Positions 36,645 to 48,029 of a stretch of 64,000 nucleotides of DNA are shown in pieces. The position numbers and the translations under genes were made by a program. Source of the stretch: Siphonodentalium dalli. Its lineage: Eukaryota; Mollusca; Scaphopoda; Gadilida; Siphonodentaliidae. How positions within the stretch are numbered: the stretch's first letter is position 1; each line of letters starts with the position of its first letter. The notes below the pieces were generated by a model, which saw only the letters and a list, made by a program, of their open reading frames with translations, was not told where the DNA came from and did not search any database. The stretch spans positions 49,889,899 through 49,953,898 of the forward strand of contig CP136067.1 in the NCBI GenBank assembly GCA_032622095.1. The letters are read 5' to 3'.

Positions 36645-36980
36645 TTAAAGGCGCACTGTACACTAAATCATGCCATTTATGGGACCATCTTATAATATAC
36701 TCGATAGAATGTATGAATGTATGCAACACATGAATGAATTTGAGCCATGGATGAGTGCAAAACACCCATTTGCTATATGAACGATGTAAACATGACTCGA
36801 GCCATATACTCATTTTCATTATAATTACCATGTTGTTTTACTTCGTTCATAAAGTAAATGAGTGTATTTTGCACTCATCCATGGCCCAAATCCATTCATT
36901 TGTTGCATATATTTTGTTGAGTATAATAGGAGATGGTCCCATAAATGGCCAGATTTAGTGTACAGCCCCCCCCCCTTTAA
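36645..36980. mobile_element. Foldback TTAA MITE, TTAAAGG..CTGTACACTAAATC
   Basis: The ends are TTAAAGGCGCACTGTACACT and its complement (with a 10-bp C run before ctttaa). Arms of about 150 bp pair through gccatttatgggaccatct and gccatggatgagtgcaaaa. TTAA lies on both sides. The terminus is related to the AGGGGTACTGTAC family. Confidence 0.78.
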
Positions 36981-37004
36981 AGGTTGACCAGTCACACGAA
37001 TGTC

Positions 37005-37139
37005 AATCGTGGGTGGCAGGAAGACAGCCGGGCAGGGCTATGCTATCCCCGAGCAATATACAACATAACTGTATTTATTGTTGATTATATATTTGCTATA
37101 CGTGTGTGTATATTGTCAATAAAGCTATCCTATCCTATC
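37005..37139 (+). mobile_element. LINE 3' end, severely 5'-truncated
   Basis: It shares the gggtggcaggaagac block with the 3' UTR of the LINE at 1603 and ends caataaagctatcctatcctatcc, a short microsatellite tail as in CR1/L2-like elements. Only about 135 bp remain. Confidence 0.6.
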
Positions 37140-37328
37140 CACCCAATGGAGCAAAACTGAAAACCATCATCAGTTTATTATAAAACCAATAACACCATCA
37201 TTCAAAGTCATATTTCTACTACCAACCAACATGGCGATTTTGTTTCTGTTGGGGACCATTGTCAGTCTCAAATACTAGAAAACGACTTGAGACAGATGGA
37301 CATGTGGTACCAACATTGGATCTGAGTA

Positions 37329-37830
37329 TTAAAGGCACGTGAGGCCTTAGTTGTCGAAAATATTCATATTTGTTCCAATCACCGTAAACAGAAAAACATT
37401 AAAACGCATACAGTTTCGTTCATATATACCGTGACCATCGCGTAAACAGCATGTTATCACAAAGACCTACTATATTTTACCTAAACAAGAGCCTGATTGT
37501 GTTACAGAAGACAGCACAATGCTACTGGCTAATCACACACAAATGGCATAAACGCTCTTTATTAGTTCCATATCAGGAATTCACCAACAAAGAACGCTCT
37601 TTATGTTTACCATCATAATATAAACAAACACCAGAAAAGTAACTTTTTATGCTGTTGTTTACATAACAATGGTCAAACAGATGACAATAACATACTGTTT
37701 ATGCGATATTTCTTATTTGTATACGGACAAAGTCTGTCTACATTTTGATGTTCTTTCTGTTTGTGGCGGTTTTTGACGGGTGGAAATATTTTCACAGGAT
37801 ACCCACCGCCAAGGCCAACCGTACCTTGAA
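37329..37830. mobile_element. Foldback MITE, TTAA-AGGCAC family, copy 2
   Basis: It begins TTAAAGGCACGTGAGGCCTT and ends near caaggccaaccgtaccttg. The inner arms share cgtaaacagcatgttatcac and taacatactgtttatgcgat. The middle has an extra block gctctttattagttccatat. Confidence 0.6.
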
Positions 37831-38686
37831 ATGGTTTGCGTCTATTAAATATTCCCCAGAATATTATAGTTATTGAGAAAAATTTTCCTTCTTCAAATTG
37901 CACCCATATACCAGACCAAATTAAATATGAAATACCCAAACTATATAGTATAATTCACGTATTCCGATTACATATTTAAAATGCAAGAGAAATCTCAGTC
38001 TACTTTCCAGTTTGAAATTACCGTTTTATGAAATTTATGAAAATGACAGTTGAATATCTTGTAGATGTATGGTGAAAGTGACGCACCCAACCAACCTTTC
38101 CCATAAAATTGTAACTTGTGACTCTCGGTAGGTGCAGATACCACGCTACACAGATAAACCACAGCCGCTTTGTTCTGCTAAAATTATTGTATAGAGCCCC
38201 CGCCTGAAAAACGGAAGTCGACCTCCTTGCGCTTGAAAAATAAGTAAGACTCTATATAATAGTCCCAGCCGCACATCAATCTTATCTGACCTTTGTTTTG
38301 CCCCCGGTATGTTTTGCATATTACAAAGAAAACCCGATGCAGACAATTTTGTCAGTTTGGTGGCCACATCTATCTCTTCAGTTATTTAACTCATAAGTTA
38401 TACTTTGTTAACGTTTCGTTTACTTTTCGTGAACATTTTTCAAAGTCTCCAACCAAAAAACATGCTTTTGATCAACCTGCATATCGCAATCTGAAAACTT
38501 ACATAATCCATTATGGAAACGACTTTCTGTCAGATCCTACTAGTTGACAAATGCATCCTTTCTCTGCAGTACATCAGAATCATGCACGTCATTACACTTC
38601 CGTGATAATAAGCGAGATCATGGAGTCGCTACCATATTGGATCCATCGACCCCCCCCCCCGTTCCAAGCAATCAGTTGTATACGGG
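37831..38686. other. Non-coding stretch
   Basis: No gene was recognised. An 11-bp C run lies at 38650-38660. Confidence 0.4.
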
Positions 38687-38769
38687 TCAAAGTTCTGGAG
38701 TAGCTTTCCATATATGGAGCTTTTGAATATTCATGAATTCCATGTATGGAATGCTACTCCAGAACTTGG
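38687..38769. repeat. 83-bp palindrome around TGAATATTCA
   Basis: caaagttctggagtagcttt pairs with the complement of aatgctactccagaacttgg around the centre tgaatattca. It resembles a short solo MITE, but no target duplication was resolved. Confidence 0.6.
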
Positions 38770-39014
38770 ATCTCCCATCAGTTATAAAAGTATGCATTGG
38801 AATGGTTTATATAATATTCATTTGGATGGATGTTCAGAATATATAAGCAGACGACAGAGAGAGGTACGTGTAATACAAGTATATATAGACATATGTATAT
38901 TATTTGGTGGTAAATGATCATATAATAAGTGCATATAGGTCGTTTGTTGATTAGTATTTGAACATTTCACAAGGGAACTAATCCTCTTTGAGTATTTAGT
39001 AAAGAACGGGTTAA
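38770..39014. mobile_element. TTAA MITE, attatctgaac family, degenerate reverse copy
   Basis: It contains gatctcccatcagttataaa, ttggatggatgttc, cgtttgttgattagtatttg and ends agaacgggTTAA. It is similar to the reverse copy at 23477. Confidence 0.5.
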
Positions 39015-39263
39015 TTAAATCTATAGTAATTATATACGTTTTGTCAATTTCCTAGAGTCGAAATAGGCCGACATACATTATCTTCTGACAAGTCCGAACA
39101 AATGGAGACAAGTAATAATAAGAAGCACTTTTTCAAAAGATCAAGATAACTTTTCAGGTTGTTTTTCGGGAACCGTGGCACCATTATTAAAATATTTCGA
39201 TTTTCTATGTTCTTGAGGTTCATTAGAAGAAACGGAATTTTCGAATCGTTTGAACTTTCTTAA

Positions 39264-39832
39264 TTAAAGGGATACTGTACTCAAATGTTGTTGTTGGTTT
39301 CTATAGTCTCTGAGTCGTCGCATAAGGTACCAGATTTCGATTGTTTGAAAGTCTGTTGAGTAATGTTACGGATGGCAGATTAGTCGGAATGCGAAGATAC
39401 CAATTGTCGTTGTCGAGTAATTTTTGTAGTTTTCAAGCAAATCTATCAAAGAAATGTTATATTATACTATTATATTATTACTAGTCCCATATACTCAGTC
39501 AAGTTATTTTATAGTCACTAGTCAGTGAGTGGCTTATTTACGCCCCGTATCAACATAAAGTTTTACACGATCGTGTGCCACGCGTTGCCCAATCCACTAT
39601 CCGTTAATTAATTTGATTACGTCCTGTACACGGAAATTCGTAATTTAATTTATGGCTCCAGCCATAAATTAAATTTATATCAAATTATTAACATTGATTT
39701 TAAGATCACCTATTAACCTGAACGTTTACAGAATACAACTTCGACTGCTATTACTTAATTTTCTATATATTAGATATTAGATCGTTGTTATTACTGTGAA
39801 TTTATTGAGAATGGCGTACAGTACCCCTTTAA
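39264..39832. mobile_element. TTAA element with AGGGGTACTGTAC termini, copy 2
   Basis: It starts TTAAAGGGATACTGTACTC and ends gcgtacagtaccccTTTAA. Its right half matches 21304-21959 (ctccagccataaatt, ctgaacgtttacag). Its terminal TTAA at 39829-39832 is also the left TTAA of the next MITE. Confidence 0.72.
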
Positions 39833-40217
39833 CCCTTTACCCAACAAACCGGCCAAAACCGGCCAAATAAAGCTTCAACAGCCTAAAATATCTTCGGTCT
39901 GTCTCAATAGAACCATACAAATATGGATATCATTGGAACCGGCTCCTTGACCACATTGTGATAGTTACAGTTATGCCCTGTGCCAATGCATTCTCTTATA
40001 TATGCGAGTCGACCATAGGTCGCCTCGCATATATAAGAGAATGCTTTGGCCTAAAAAAATATTGTTTTACCATTTTTTCTTACATTCTTTAACAATTTTA
40101 TAATTTTTAATGTGTTAAGCCAATGCATTCTCTTATATATGCGAGGCGACCTATGGTCGACTCGCATATATAAGAGAATGCATTGGCACAGGGCCCTTCT
40201 GTTGGGTAAAGGGTTAA
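39829..40217. mobile_element. Doubly palindromic TTAA MITE, copy 4 (reverse orientation)
   Basis: Same build as copy 3. The first palindrome has one change (gaatgctttggc) and the spacer is short. It abuts the preceding element by sharing one TTAA, so it inserted into the terminal target duplication of that element. Confidence 0.87.
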
Positions 40218-41139
40218 GACAACACAAATGGAGAAAATCCCACGCAATATTATAGCTGAACCATCTGATCTGACCTTGTAGACTACATCTGTAAGTCCGT
40301 AATTGAATATTTAAGAATGTATTACGGTTTTCGGGATATTGTTTTTCGAAACCTGCAATTGCTTTTTGATTTAGCTTCATCACATAAACTAGCAGCTTGA
40401 CCTGAATGGAAAGTGTCACACTTTAATAAATATTTTCTACCCATTTAGTTCACATTGCTTATAGTTCATTCAGAGGGTCAGAATGTTTGCGTATTTTTTT
40501 CAATAACAAACTTGCAGTTACCGTTACGGAATTATAAGTCTAGATTATGTCAAATGTATTTCTTTTTTAGTTCACCGAAGCCAATGAATTGAATTTGCTA
40601 TGTTATGACTAGAGATATGGAACCATGATACATCCTAAGAGTGAAAATTCATTATCAACCATCACAGGGGCATCTCATTATCGATTACTCAGATTGCTAT
40701 TCTGGCTTTCGTTATAGGTTATAATTTAGAAATAGAAGTTACCAAATTATGAAAATTTCCTAAAAAATATACTAATAGTATATATAGTATAATGATAGTT
40801 GGTAAGCGATATTATCCACAAAACACAATTAGTGTGAGCCGAGCGCTTGTTTATATACAGCTCATATACAGCTTATACAGCTTATCTTATCTTATCTTAT
40901 CTTATAGTGAGCGATAAGCCAAGGTTAAACACCGTGGTGATGTTTTTAGGAGAGTGATTCACGGTGACCCATTCAACTTCGAAATCTTGAGAGGCGAGTA
41001 TTAGCAAGCGGTATACCATTATGTTGTAAGCAAATTGGTGACATTTCTAACCACAGTTAAAATAGTGGGGTCTCCCGGGTGTTGAGTGTTTTGATTATTG
41101 CATGTTCTTTCTGTACTGTTTTAAAAAAATAATATGGCG
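40218..41139. other. Non-coding stretch with (TTATC)n
   Basis: A microsatellite cttatcttatcttatctta lies at about 40880-40905. No gene was recognised. Confidence 0.4.
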
Positions 41140-41290
41140 TCTGTTTACATAACACAGATATTTATTATTGGTATAAGAACATATTTGGTCAATAATATAA
41201 TATTCTTTCTGTTTATGGCGGTTTTAACGGATGTGACTATTTTAACAGCAATACCCACCGCCATGCAGCGCTTGCCTTATCTTTAAGATT
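41140..41290. mobile_element. TTAA-AGGCAC family, right-half fragment
   Basis: It keeps tgtttatggcggttttaacg, tgtgactattttaacagcaa and acccaccgcca, as in 18780-18840 and 61310-61384. The left half is missing. Confidence 0.55.
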
Positions 41291-43520
41291 ACCCCAACCT
41301 GATCCAATAGGGTCAAGGTGACAAATAAATAGGACAAACACCATTTGGGCGTTAGTGTGTATGCCCCGCGGCAGAACGGTCAAAATGAAAATACACCTAT
41401 AATATAATTATTACAAGAAACAAATCATTGCGGAATTATGTTGGGTGTGACCACGCGTATATATATCCCTTATCAGATAACCTTCGCAATCGCCACATTT
41501 TAAACTGAGTTTATTCCGATTAAAGTTTAGCAGTCAGGGCATTTGCGCCTAATGATGGAGAAATAGCTTTTGTAACGCCCTTGTGTTTAGTGTGCCTCGA
41601 GGCACAACATAATGGTTTAATGCCGCGTTAATATGTTTTGAAACGGTGACATTTTTCTTATCATAATTGTAGGTATAATAATCGCGGTGTACACGCGGAT
41701 ACACGTGTTTTGATGACAGGTGGAGCTCGCAAATGAATTGTGCTACTCTATGGGTTTATATTCCTATTCAATCATTACATCTCGTTGTGTTATTTCCGCA
41801 TTATACAAATTGCAGACTTTAATTTCGTGCAAGCAAAGCATATATAGTGCGCTGCCTTTGAGGAGTGTTGGATGATTAATACTTGATGCGCATATATACA
41901 TATATATATGTGGAACGTAGATTTGCAAATAGTGCATTGAAAATAGTATTACCTGTTTTGCAGTTAAATTGGGTTTATGGCCTATGACTGCACGTAAACA
42001 CACTTACCTCGTTTGAACCTTATTATCCCAGAAATGCTCATTGAAGTTATGGAAAATATCGCTTCGTAGAGAGAAAAGTGCCTTTTATCATCCACCATTA
42101 ATACTTTAGATAGACGACTTCACAATGACAGTTTGAAATTTGACCGGCACATCCATCCGACCCCAATGTTACGTTCTTCTTATTTTTATTCACATTTGTA
42201 GAGAGCCTATTTTACGAAATTGTGTTCATATGCGCGTCATAATATACATGGGTGGTCAATTGAATGCTATATATACACAATAAAACAGTTATTCGTGTGA
42301 GTCCGTACGCAATTTTGAACAGGTGTGTTTAAGTAGATTCCGCAATTCTTAAGCGCAATTAGAGATACCTTATTGCGCCTAAGCTCAATTATTTATTAAA
42401 TGTCAATTTGGCTTCCCATACTATTGTTATTGAATTTTTCGACAATAATAGTTATTCTTCAAATGGGTGTATTGTGGCTAAGTCGTAAAATATCTGTTTG
42501 ATGTAGTGAAATAGGCACCTAATATATCTTTAATGTAGGTATAAACACACATTAACATACCTTAATGAAACTATTATCCATCAGCAGAAACAGGTAAATT
42601 CCTATTATTTGTATGCACGTGACTTCCTTAATTCCGAGAAACCAATAATGCAAGTTTGATTTCACAAGAAATAAGAAACAAGATAATATACAGTATCTTA
42701 GAAAGTTAAAGTAAGAATAACCCAATTTTATACATAATCGGCTGAAATATTTTATTTTCTGGCCTCCTCTGACACTTTCATTTCATTTTATATAACACAG
42801 CCCTATAATTTACGTCAGAGATGTGCCACCATTTCATTAAGTGATGCCATTCCATCGCATACAATGAAAATAGTACACAGACGAACAGCCGGTGCCAAAT
42901 TTAAAACAATTTTCTATATAAGTATAATTAAATCAACGATGATTACGCGTTTAGCTTAATTGTTACATGATTGGAGTTTATGCGTAATGATTGTGTACCG
43001 TTTATGGTTGCATGACCGATGTTTTAAATATGCCCACGCAGTGCTGAGGGATTACTCCCCCTCGCCTATTAGAATTCCACTGCGGGGGAGCCAGTTTAGT
43101 TAAACTGGAATCACTTATTGTTTGCATAAAATACAAAATGGTCGGAGGCACAAGTTTTTGCAACCTGTGGATTCCCTCGTTCGGACACCATCGTTCATTA
43201 TCGCAAGAAACACACATTGAAAAGATATCAAGATGAAGTCTGAACGTAATCGCTATATATGGAAATACGTTCAACCATAATTTTCTAGATTCTACATCAA
43301 ACTTTCAAATTGTTCGCAAAATTCCGACATAACAACTGCTAATATCGGGAATTTTCCAACTGAAAGCTTTTTCAGTCTTATAAGTTCAACAAACGACCAT
43401 GTAGTTATATGAACATTTCACACCATTTAAAGATGCATAATCCGAATTAACGCTCCCAAGTTACTATATTTTTGGCTTCGGTGGTAACAAATATTTTATT
43501 CGAGTAGAGGAATCCACCCA
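41291..43520. other. Mostly non-coding, one weak candidate exon
   Basis: Apart from the candidate exon at 42008-42098 (minus), only short open frames are visible. Confidence 0.4.
42008..42098 (-). CDS. Weak candidate first coding exon
   Basis: On the minus strand an ATG at 42098 opens MVDDKRHFSLYEAIFSI.. and runs 30 codons plus one base to a consensus donor CGAG|gtaagtg. No partner exon or domain was recognised, so this may be chance. Confidence 0.15.
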
Positions 43521-43739
43521 TCAAAGTTCAGAGTGATCACATATAGATTTTTGAAATTTGTTATTTCCCGAGATATGTAATTTTTGCCGATCTGGCAAAT
43601 ATTCGTCAAGCCGACGGTCTCGGACCAAATTGCGGATGAAAATGGATAACTCTAAAGTCAAGTGGCTTGGGTATTTGACAATCCGGCTAAATTTCGTTGA
43701 ACAAAATTTTGATAAATAAAACTTTTTGGGCAATTTTAT

Positions 43740-44330
43740 ACTATAGTTGACTGTGAACATCTCTCACCGGATCGTTACCAAACTTCAAATGGATTTTCGG
43801 GATGACATTTAGATGGGGGCCGTCGATTTTTTCCCCGAAGTTTGTTTTTAAAAACATGGCCACCAGTAGCCATCTTTGATTTCAAATTTGAATTCATCAG
43901 CACACCCTGCAGACCGCATTTATTAGATAATTGTTTTGAAAATTTACAGGCATGTTTGGGTTTACCTCTAGATGGGTTTTTATCAAATTTGAACGATTTT
44001 CGATGAAAAATATGGCCGCCGGCGGCCATCTTGGAATTTACTCTTTGCATGACTAAATACTTTGGCTTACCCTAAAGATCACATCCCCATCCGATTGTCA
44101 CCAAACTTCAAACTGATCTTCTGGGTGACCACGAGACGGGACCCATCAACCCCCCCCCCCGAAATTCGTTAAAAACATGGGCGCCAGCAGCCATCTTGGA
44201 TTTCAAATTTAAGTCCATCGGCACAACCTGCATTTATTGGAGAATTATTTTGAAAATTTGCAGGCATGTTTAGGATCACCTCCAGATAGGGGCTATCGAA
44301 TAGAACGATCTTTGGAGTGACCTCTGGTAT
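43740..44330 (+). repeat. Tandem-like repeat with atggccgccNgcggccat cores
   Basis: Three cores (at about 43856, 44013 and 44176) read atggccRccRgYRgccatct followed by ttgatttcaaattt. Between them come gcatttatt, gcaggcatgtttagg and caccaaacttcaaa. The same core is inside the hAT-like MITEs (13775, 32580), and a diverged form is at 49927. It encodes nothing I recognise. Confidence 0.55.
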
Positions 44331-45460
44331 TACTTAAACATTTAAACTTTCCGCATTCCTTATCGCTCAATTAACTGTAATGTATGGCATTACCCCCTCT
44401 CCAAATTGAGCTACAATGTCATTGACACGTTCATTGTAAAGAAAAAGCAGCCCGCGACAGAGCGTATGTCAGTAAATAAGCTTCTTCTACTTCATTGAGC
44501 TGTTATACATATGAGAAACATTTGCACCAGAATGAAAGTTATCGTCGTAATTTCTCAATATTGTTTTGCAACCGACCAAGAAAGTGGGTTATTCTCCTTT
44601 TGCCAAATACACGGAGTTGGTCTGCAATGCATGCATATATATACGACAACCATTTGACCCATCAAAATTCTCTCTTTTTTTGGTGAACGTTTACAGCGTT
44701 GTAAACTCCGGAAAAGGAACGCATAGCAATGACTGGTTCGCTGACAGAGCTTGCATCAAACCAGTAATGTCACATTTAACATATGCATATATATCCCAAT
44801 GTACTTCAGACCTCCTACAACCCCCGAAATTCGTAAGAGTATACGCGGGCCATCGTGCATGTTATTACGCCACAAGGTGGTGTAAGTTGTTTTACAGTTT
44901 TGCATATCGCCGTAACCCGGGGATTAAGGGCGCTTATAATGTTTATAACTTTTGCTATAAATTATATAGGCGATCAAACGGACGGGCATGCAGATCGGCA
45001 GATGTTTTAAAAAATTTTTTTTTTTTTTTTTAATGTGGGAATAGATTTTTAAAACTTGCTTTGCTTTATTCTATTTTATGGAAGTTAGTTTTGAAGACTA
45101 TTATAATATTTAAGGAAGGGGCAGTCCTGTCAACACATTTGGTATTTTGAAAAAATAGTGATTTTGAAGCCATTTTCACGAAGCTTGGTATTATTTCTTT
45201 AAAATGGGGAATGTGACCCTAAAAATTAAATAATAAAAAAAATCCCAGACCCCTGTGTCTTATATATATGTACTTTTAGTATTATGACCAATTTGTGCCA
45301 GGGGCCGGTGGTTGTACTATTCATGTGTGTTTCCGAATACGTTGATCGAATAAATAGGATTATCATTATTTGTGGCTGAGACATGAGAAGCTACATAATT
45401 TGATATGTAATTGCCACAGGTGTAATATGTTCTTGTCCAATGGGGGATTGCATTATGGGT
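44331..45460. other. Non-coding stretch
   Basis: An open frame of 155 codons at 44566-45033 ends in a long T run (45014-45030) and has no known domain. It is not called as a gene. Confidence 0.4.
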
Positions 45461-45662
45461 AATTAGGTAGTTTCGTAACTGACTCAATCGTACCGATAGA
45501 GTCACGTACATTACTTTCCTTTGAAATTTCAACACGCGTCTCAGTCATTGCATACCCCACAGCAGAGTCATGTGTTGGGTTCTCTTCGCTTTCACATTTG
45601 GAATCGCCGCCATTACTTTCCTTTTCAATTTCATCACGCGCTTCAGTCAATGCATATCCCAA
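45453..45662 (-). CDS. Weak candidate: peptide with two repeats
   Basis: The 69-codon frame contains two related 35-residue units, GYALTEARDEIEKESN and GYAMTETRVEISKESN, each followed by an acidic Ser-rich stretch. The DNA is therefore a two-unit 105-bp repeat. It reads like low-complexity coding sequence, but no splice sites, partner exons or family were recognised. It may only be a minisatellite. Confidence 0.2.
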   Translation of the reverse strand: MGYALTEARDEIEKESNGGDSKCESEENPTHDSAVGYAMTETRVEISKESNVRDSIGTIESVTKLPNYP

Positions 45663-45839
45663 TAGATTCTGTCCTTTGTGGCCTGGTTACTAGGCTAGTA
45701 ATTAAGTCCATGTAAAAGTAAAAATGGGTCGCTTTAAAAGCTGTAGTCTTACCCCGCTGAATAAAATAGTCCGACACAGATTAGCACATGTGCTGATATT
45801 GATATTACCACACCCTTTGGAAAGCATGCGATCGTGTGG

Positions 45840-46383
45840 TAATCATCGTGTGGATTTCGACGAAATTTGACACTTAGATGTACTTGTGTCCGGGGAGTGT
45901 TTTGGCGGGTCAAATCGTGACTCCGACCTCACCTTGACAATTGACAAGGTCAAATTGGGTAATTTCGACGAAATTTGATACATATGGGTACTTTTATCCG
46001 GGGAGTGTTTTGGACGGGTCAAATCGTGACCCCGGCGTGACCTTGACCATCAAAAAGGTCAAATCAGGTAAGACGGATTGATTTCGACGAAATTTGATAC
46101 TAGGGGTACTTTTGTCAGGGGGTGTTTTGGACGGTTCAAATCGTGACCCCGACCTGACCTTGACCTTCGAAATGGTCAATTCAAGGTCAAATCGGGTAAA
46201 ACTGACTGATTTCGACTAAATTTGATACCTAGAGATACTTTTATCCGGGGAGTGTTTTGGACGGGTCACATCATGACCCCGACCTGACCTTGACTTTCAA
46301 AATAGTCAATTCAAGGTCAAATCGCGCCTTTCGCCGGAAATCAGATGGGAAACAGCCCGGACGAAGTCGGGCCCACCAGATAG
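45840..46383 (+). mobile_element. Helitron-like element body with ~107-128-bp minisatellite
   Basis: Four units begin atttcgacgaaatttgata at about 45855, 45962, 46081 and 46209. Each contains cggggagtgttttggacggg and tgaccccgacctgaccttga. The 3' end is a hairpin cccggacgaagtcggg followed by cccaccagatag|t, a mutated Helitron ctag|t end. The 5' end was not found. Minisatellite-bearing non-autonomous Helitrons are known from bivalves. Confidence 0.65.
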
Positions 46384-47654
46384 TGTAATAAAAAAGACAG
46401 CTTGAAGAATGTAATGTATAACACGAGAAACGGGGAAAACTTGATATATGGAAGTATCCAAATTTCCCACATGGGATTTGAAAGCTAGTTTATATCATAT
46501 TATTATAATTTATATTTATGGCTAATAATATGATCTTGGTGGCGTTACCATTTCTGACTATGGTTTTCTTGTATGAGATCGTCGGGGAGTATTATCGCTG
46601 TCCTCCCGGCAACAAATTGCACTGTAACTTATAATACCGTATTAAGCACCGAATGATAGTGTGGTGCAAGCGATCATAGTCGTACGGTCGCCAGAATTTT
46701 TAGGGGAGGGCTGAGAATTGTTTTACATGATATATTATAACGCAGTTTTTGTAGAAAACACCTTGTATATACACAAAAATATCATAGATTCAAATTAACA
46801 ATAAATATGTAAAAGTCGGGCAGAACTGTGAAGGAATACAGTCATTTGCGACAATTTCCTGTTGAAATACCATTCAATTTGCCCGAATTTGACTGAAAAT
46901 ATCAACACTTTGCCCGGAAATTTCCCCGAATTTTGAGCTTTCAATAGATTTTGGGGGTTGCAGCCATCCCAGTCCCCCCCCCCCCCCCCCCGACCCGTAC
47001 GGCTATGCAAGCGGTGCAGCAAGTCAAACCAACATTGTTTCAGTAAGTGTAAACGAACAGGTAATCGAGTTTGTTACATGAGATCATCAGGGAGTATAAT
47101 CGCTTTCCTCCCCCAACAAATAATATAATTACTACGTCAGTGAATAGATGAGATTACTGTCAGGAGAAATATGCCTTTTTTGTTCATTAAACGCTAACAT
47201 GTGTTCCCTTGTTGTGTTTTTGCGTGCACCGGGTATCCCCATGGCGTTATTTTTGGGAGGTGCGAGCTATTTTCAAACCAGCTGCTCTATTTGCGTATAC
47301 GCTTACGCTGATGTTGTGGCAGGCGCGATTCAACTGATTAGGAAACTTTTCCCATCACTCAAAGGTAAATTGAGGCAGGATGATTGGATGAGGTGGTGGT
47401 CTCTAACATTTTACATTCATTATAGGGGTGTGGGGTCGAGACAATGTCGTCACTCTAAAAACCTTTCTCTCCCGACCATGCAATAGGTTACGGAAATAGC
47501 TTGTGTTAGATGGGGCGAATCCCGCATGTTGATGCTCCCAGGACAGGTGTCTGGACAGTGTGCATTTGGTTTCGGGCCACCAATGCAACCAAGAAAACTA
47601 AGATGCATGCATCAGGTCGGCCGTGAACTATCTACCATAGAATTGTTGTAGCTA
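46384..47654. other. Non-coding stretch
   Basis: An 18-bp C run lies at 46974-46991. A 112-codon open frame at 47148-47486 has a hydrophobic start and a possible donor (aaag|gtaaat near 47365), but no known domain. gatcgtcggggagtattatcgc (46578) is repeated at 47080 as gatcatcagggagtataatc. Confidence 0.4.
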
Positions 47655-48029
47655 TCGATTATACATTTTGGAACACCTGTCTGTATGTATGTGTGTATGC
47701 ATGAATGCATGTGTGTATGTGTTATAGACTCTAACACTTCTCGAATTTGGTATTTAACGTGTCAACTTGACCTCGCTCATAGGCATGTTTCTGGACCTTG
47801 ACCGATCCGACTAAAAAATTGTGTGTAGGACTACTTCGATCCCGGGAGCAATATGGACGGGGCCAATTTCACGTGGGACCATGTTCTCGAACGTGCTGAT
47901 ATAGGCATGTTTCTGGACCAATTGAACAATAGTTTGGCCAGACGCTGTATATACTGGGTACTGTCCAGATGGAGGCGATCACAAAAAAAATCCCTAACTA
48001 CCCCGAACGAAGTCGAGTACATCAGCTAG
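47655..48029 (+). mobile_element. Helitron-like non-autonomous element
   Basis: It begins A|TCGATTATACATTTTGGAAC, then ctgtctgtatgtatgtg. Its 3' hairpin region is ccccgaacgaagtcgagtac, followed by atcagCTAG|T. The body (ggaggcgatcacaaa, cagacgctgtatatactggg, ggcatgtttctggacc) is shared with the reverse copy at 56488-56890. Confidence 0.65.

Noticed and set aside
44566-45033. 155-codon ORF as a gene
   Set aside because: It ends in poly-T coding for Phe, has no domain or splice context, and lies in repeat-rich DNA.
45840-46330. Spaced repeats as a CRISPR array
   Set aside because: The units are contiguous 107-128-bp minisatellite repeats with no unique spacers, inside a Helitron-like element in a eukaryotic genome.
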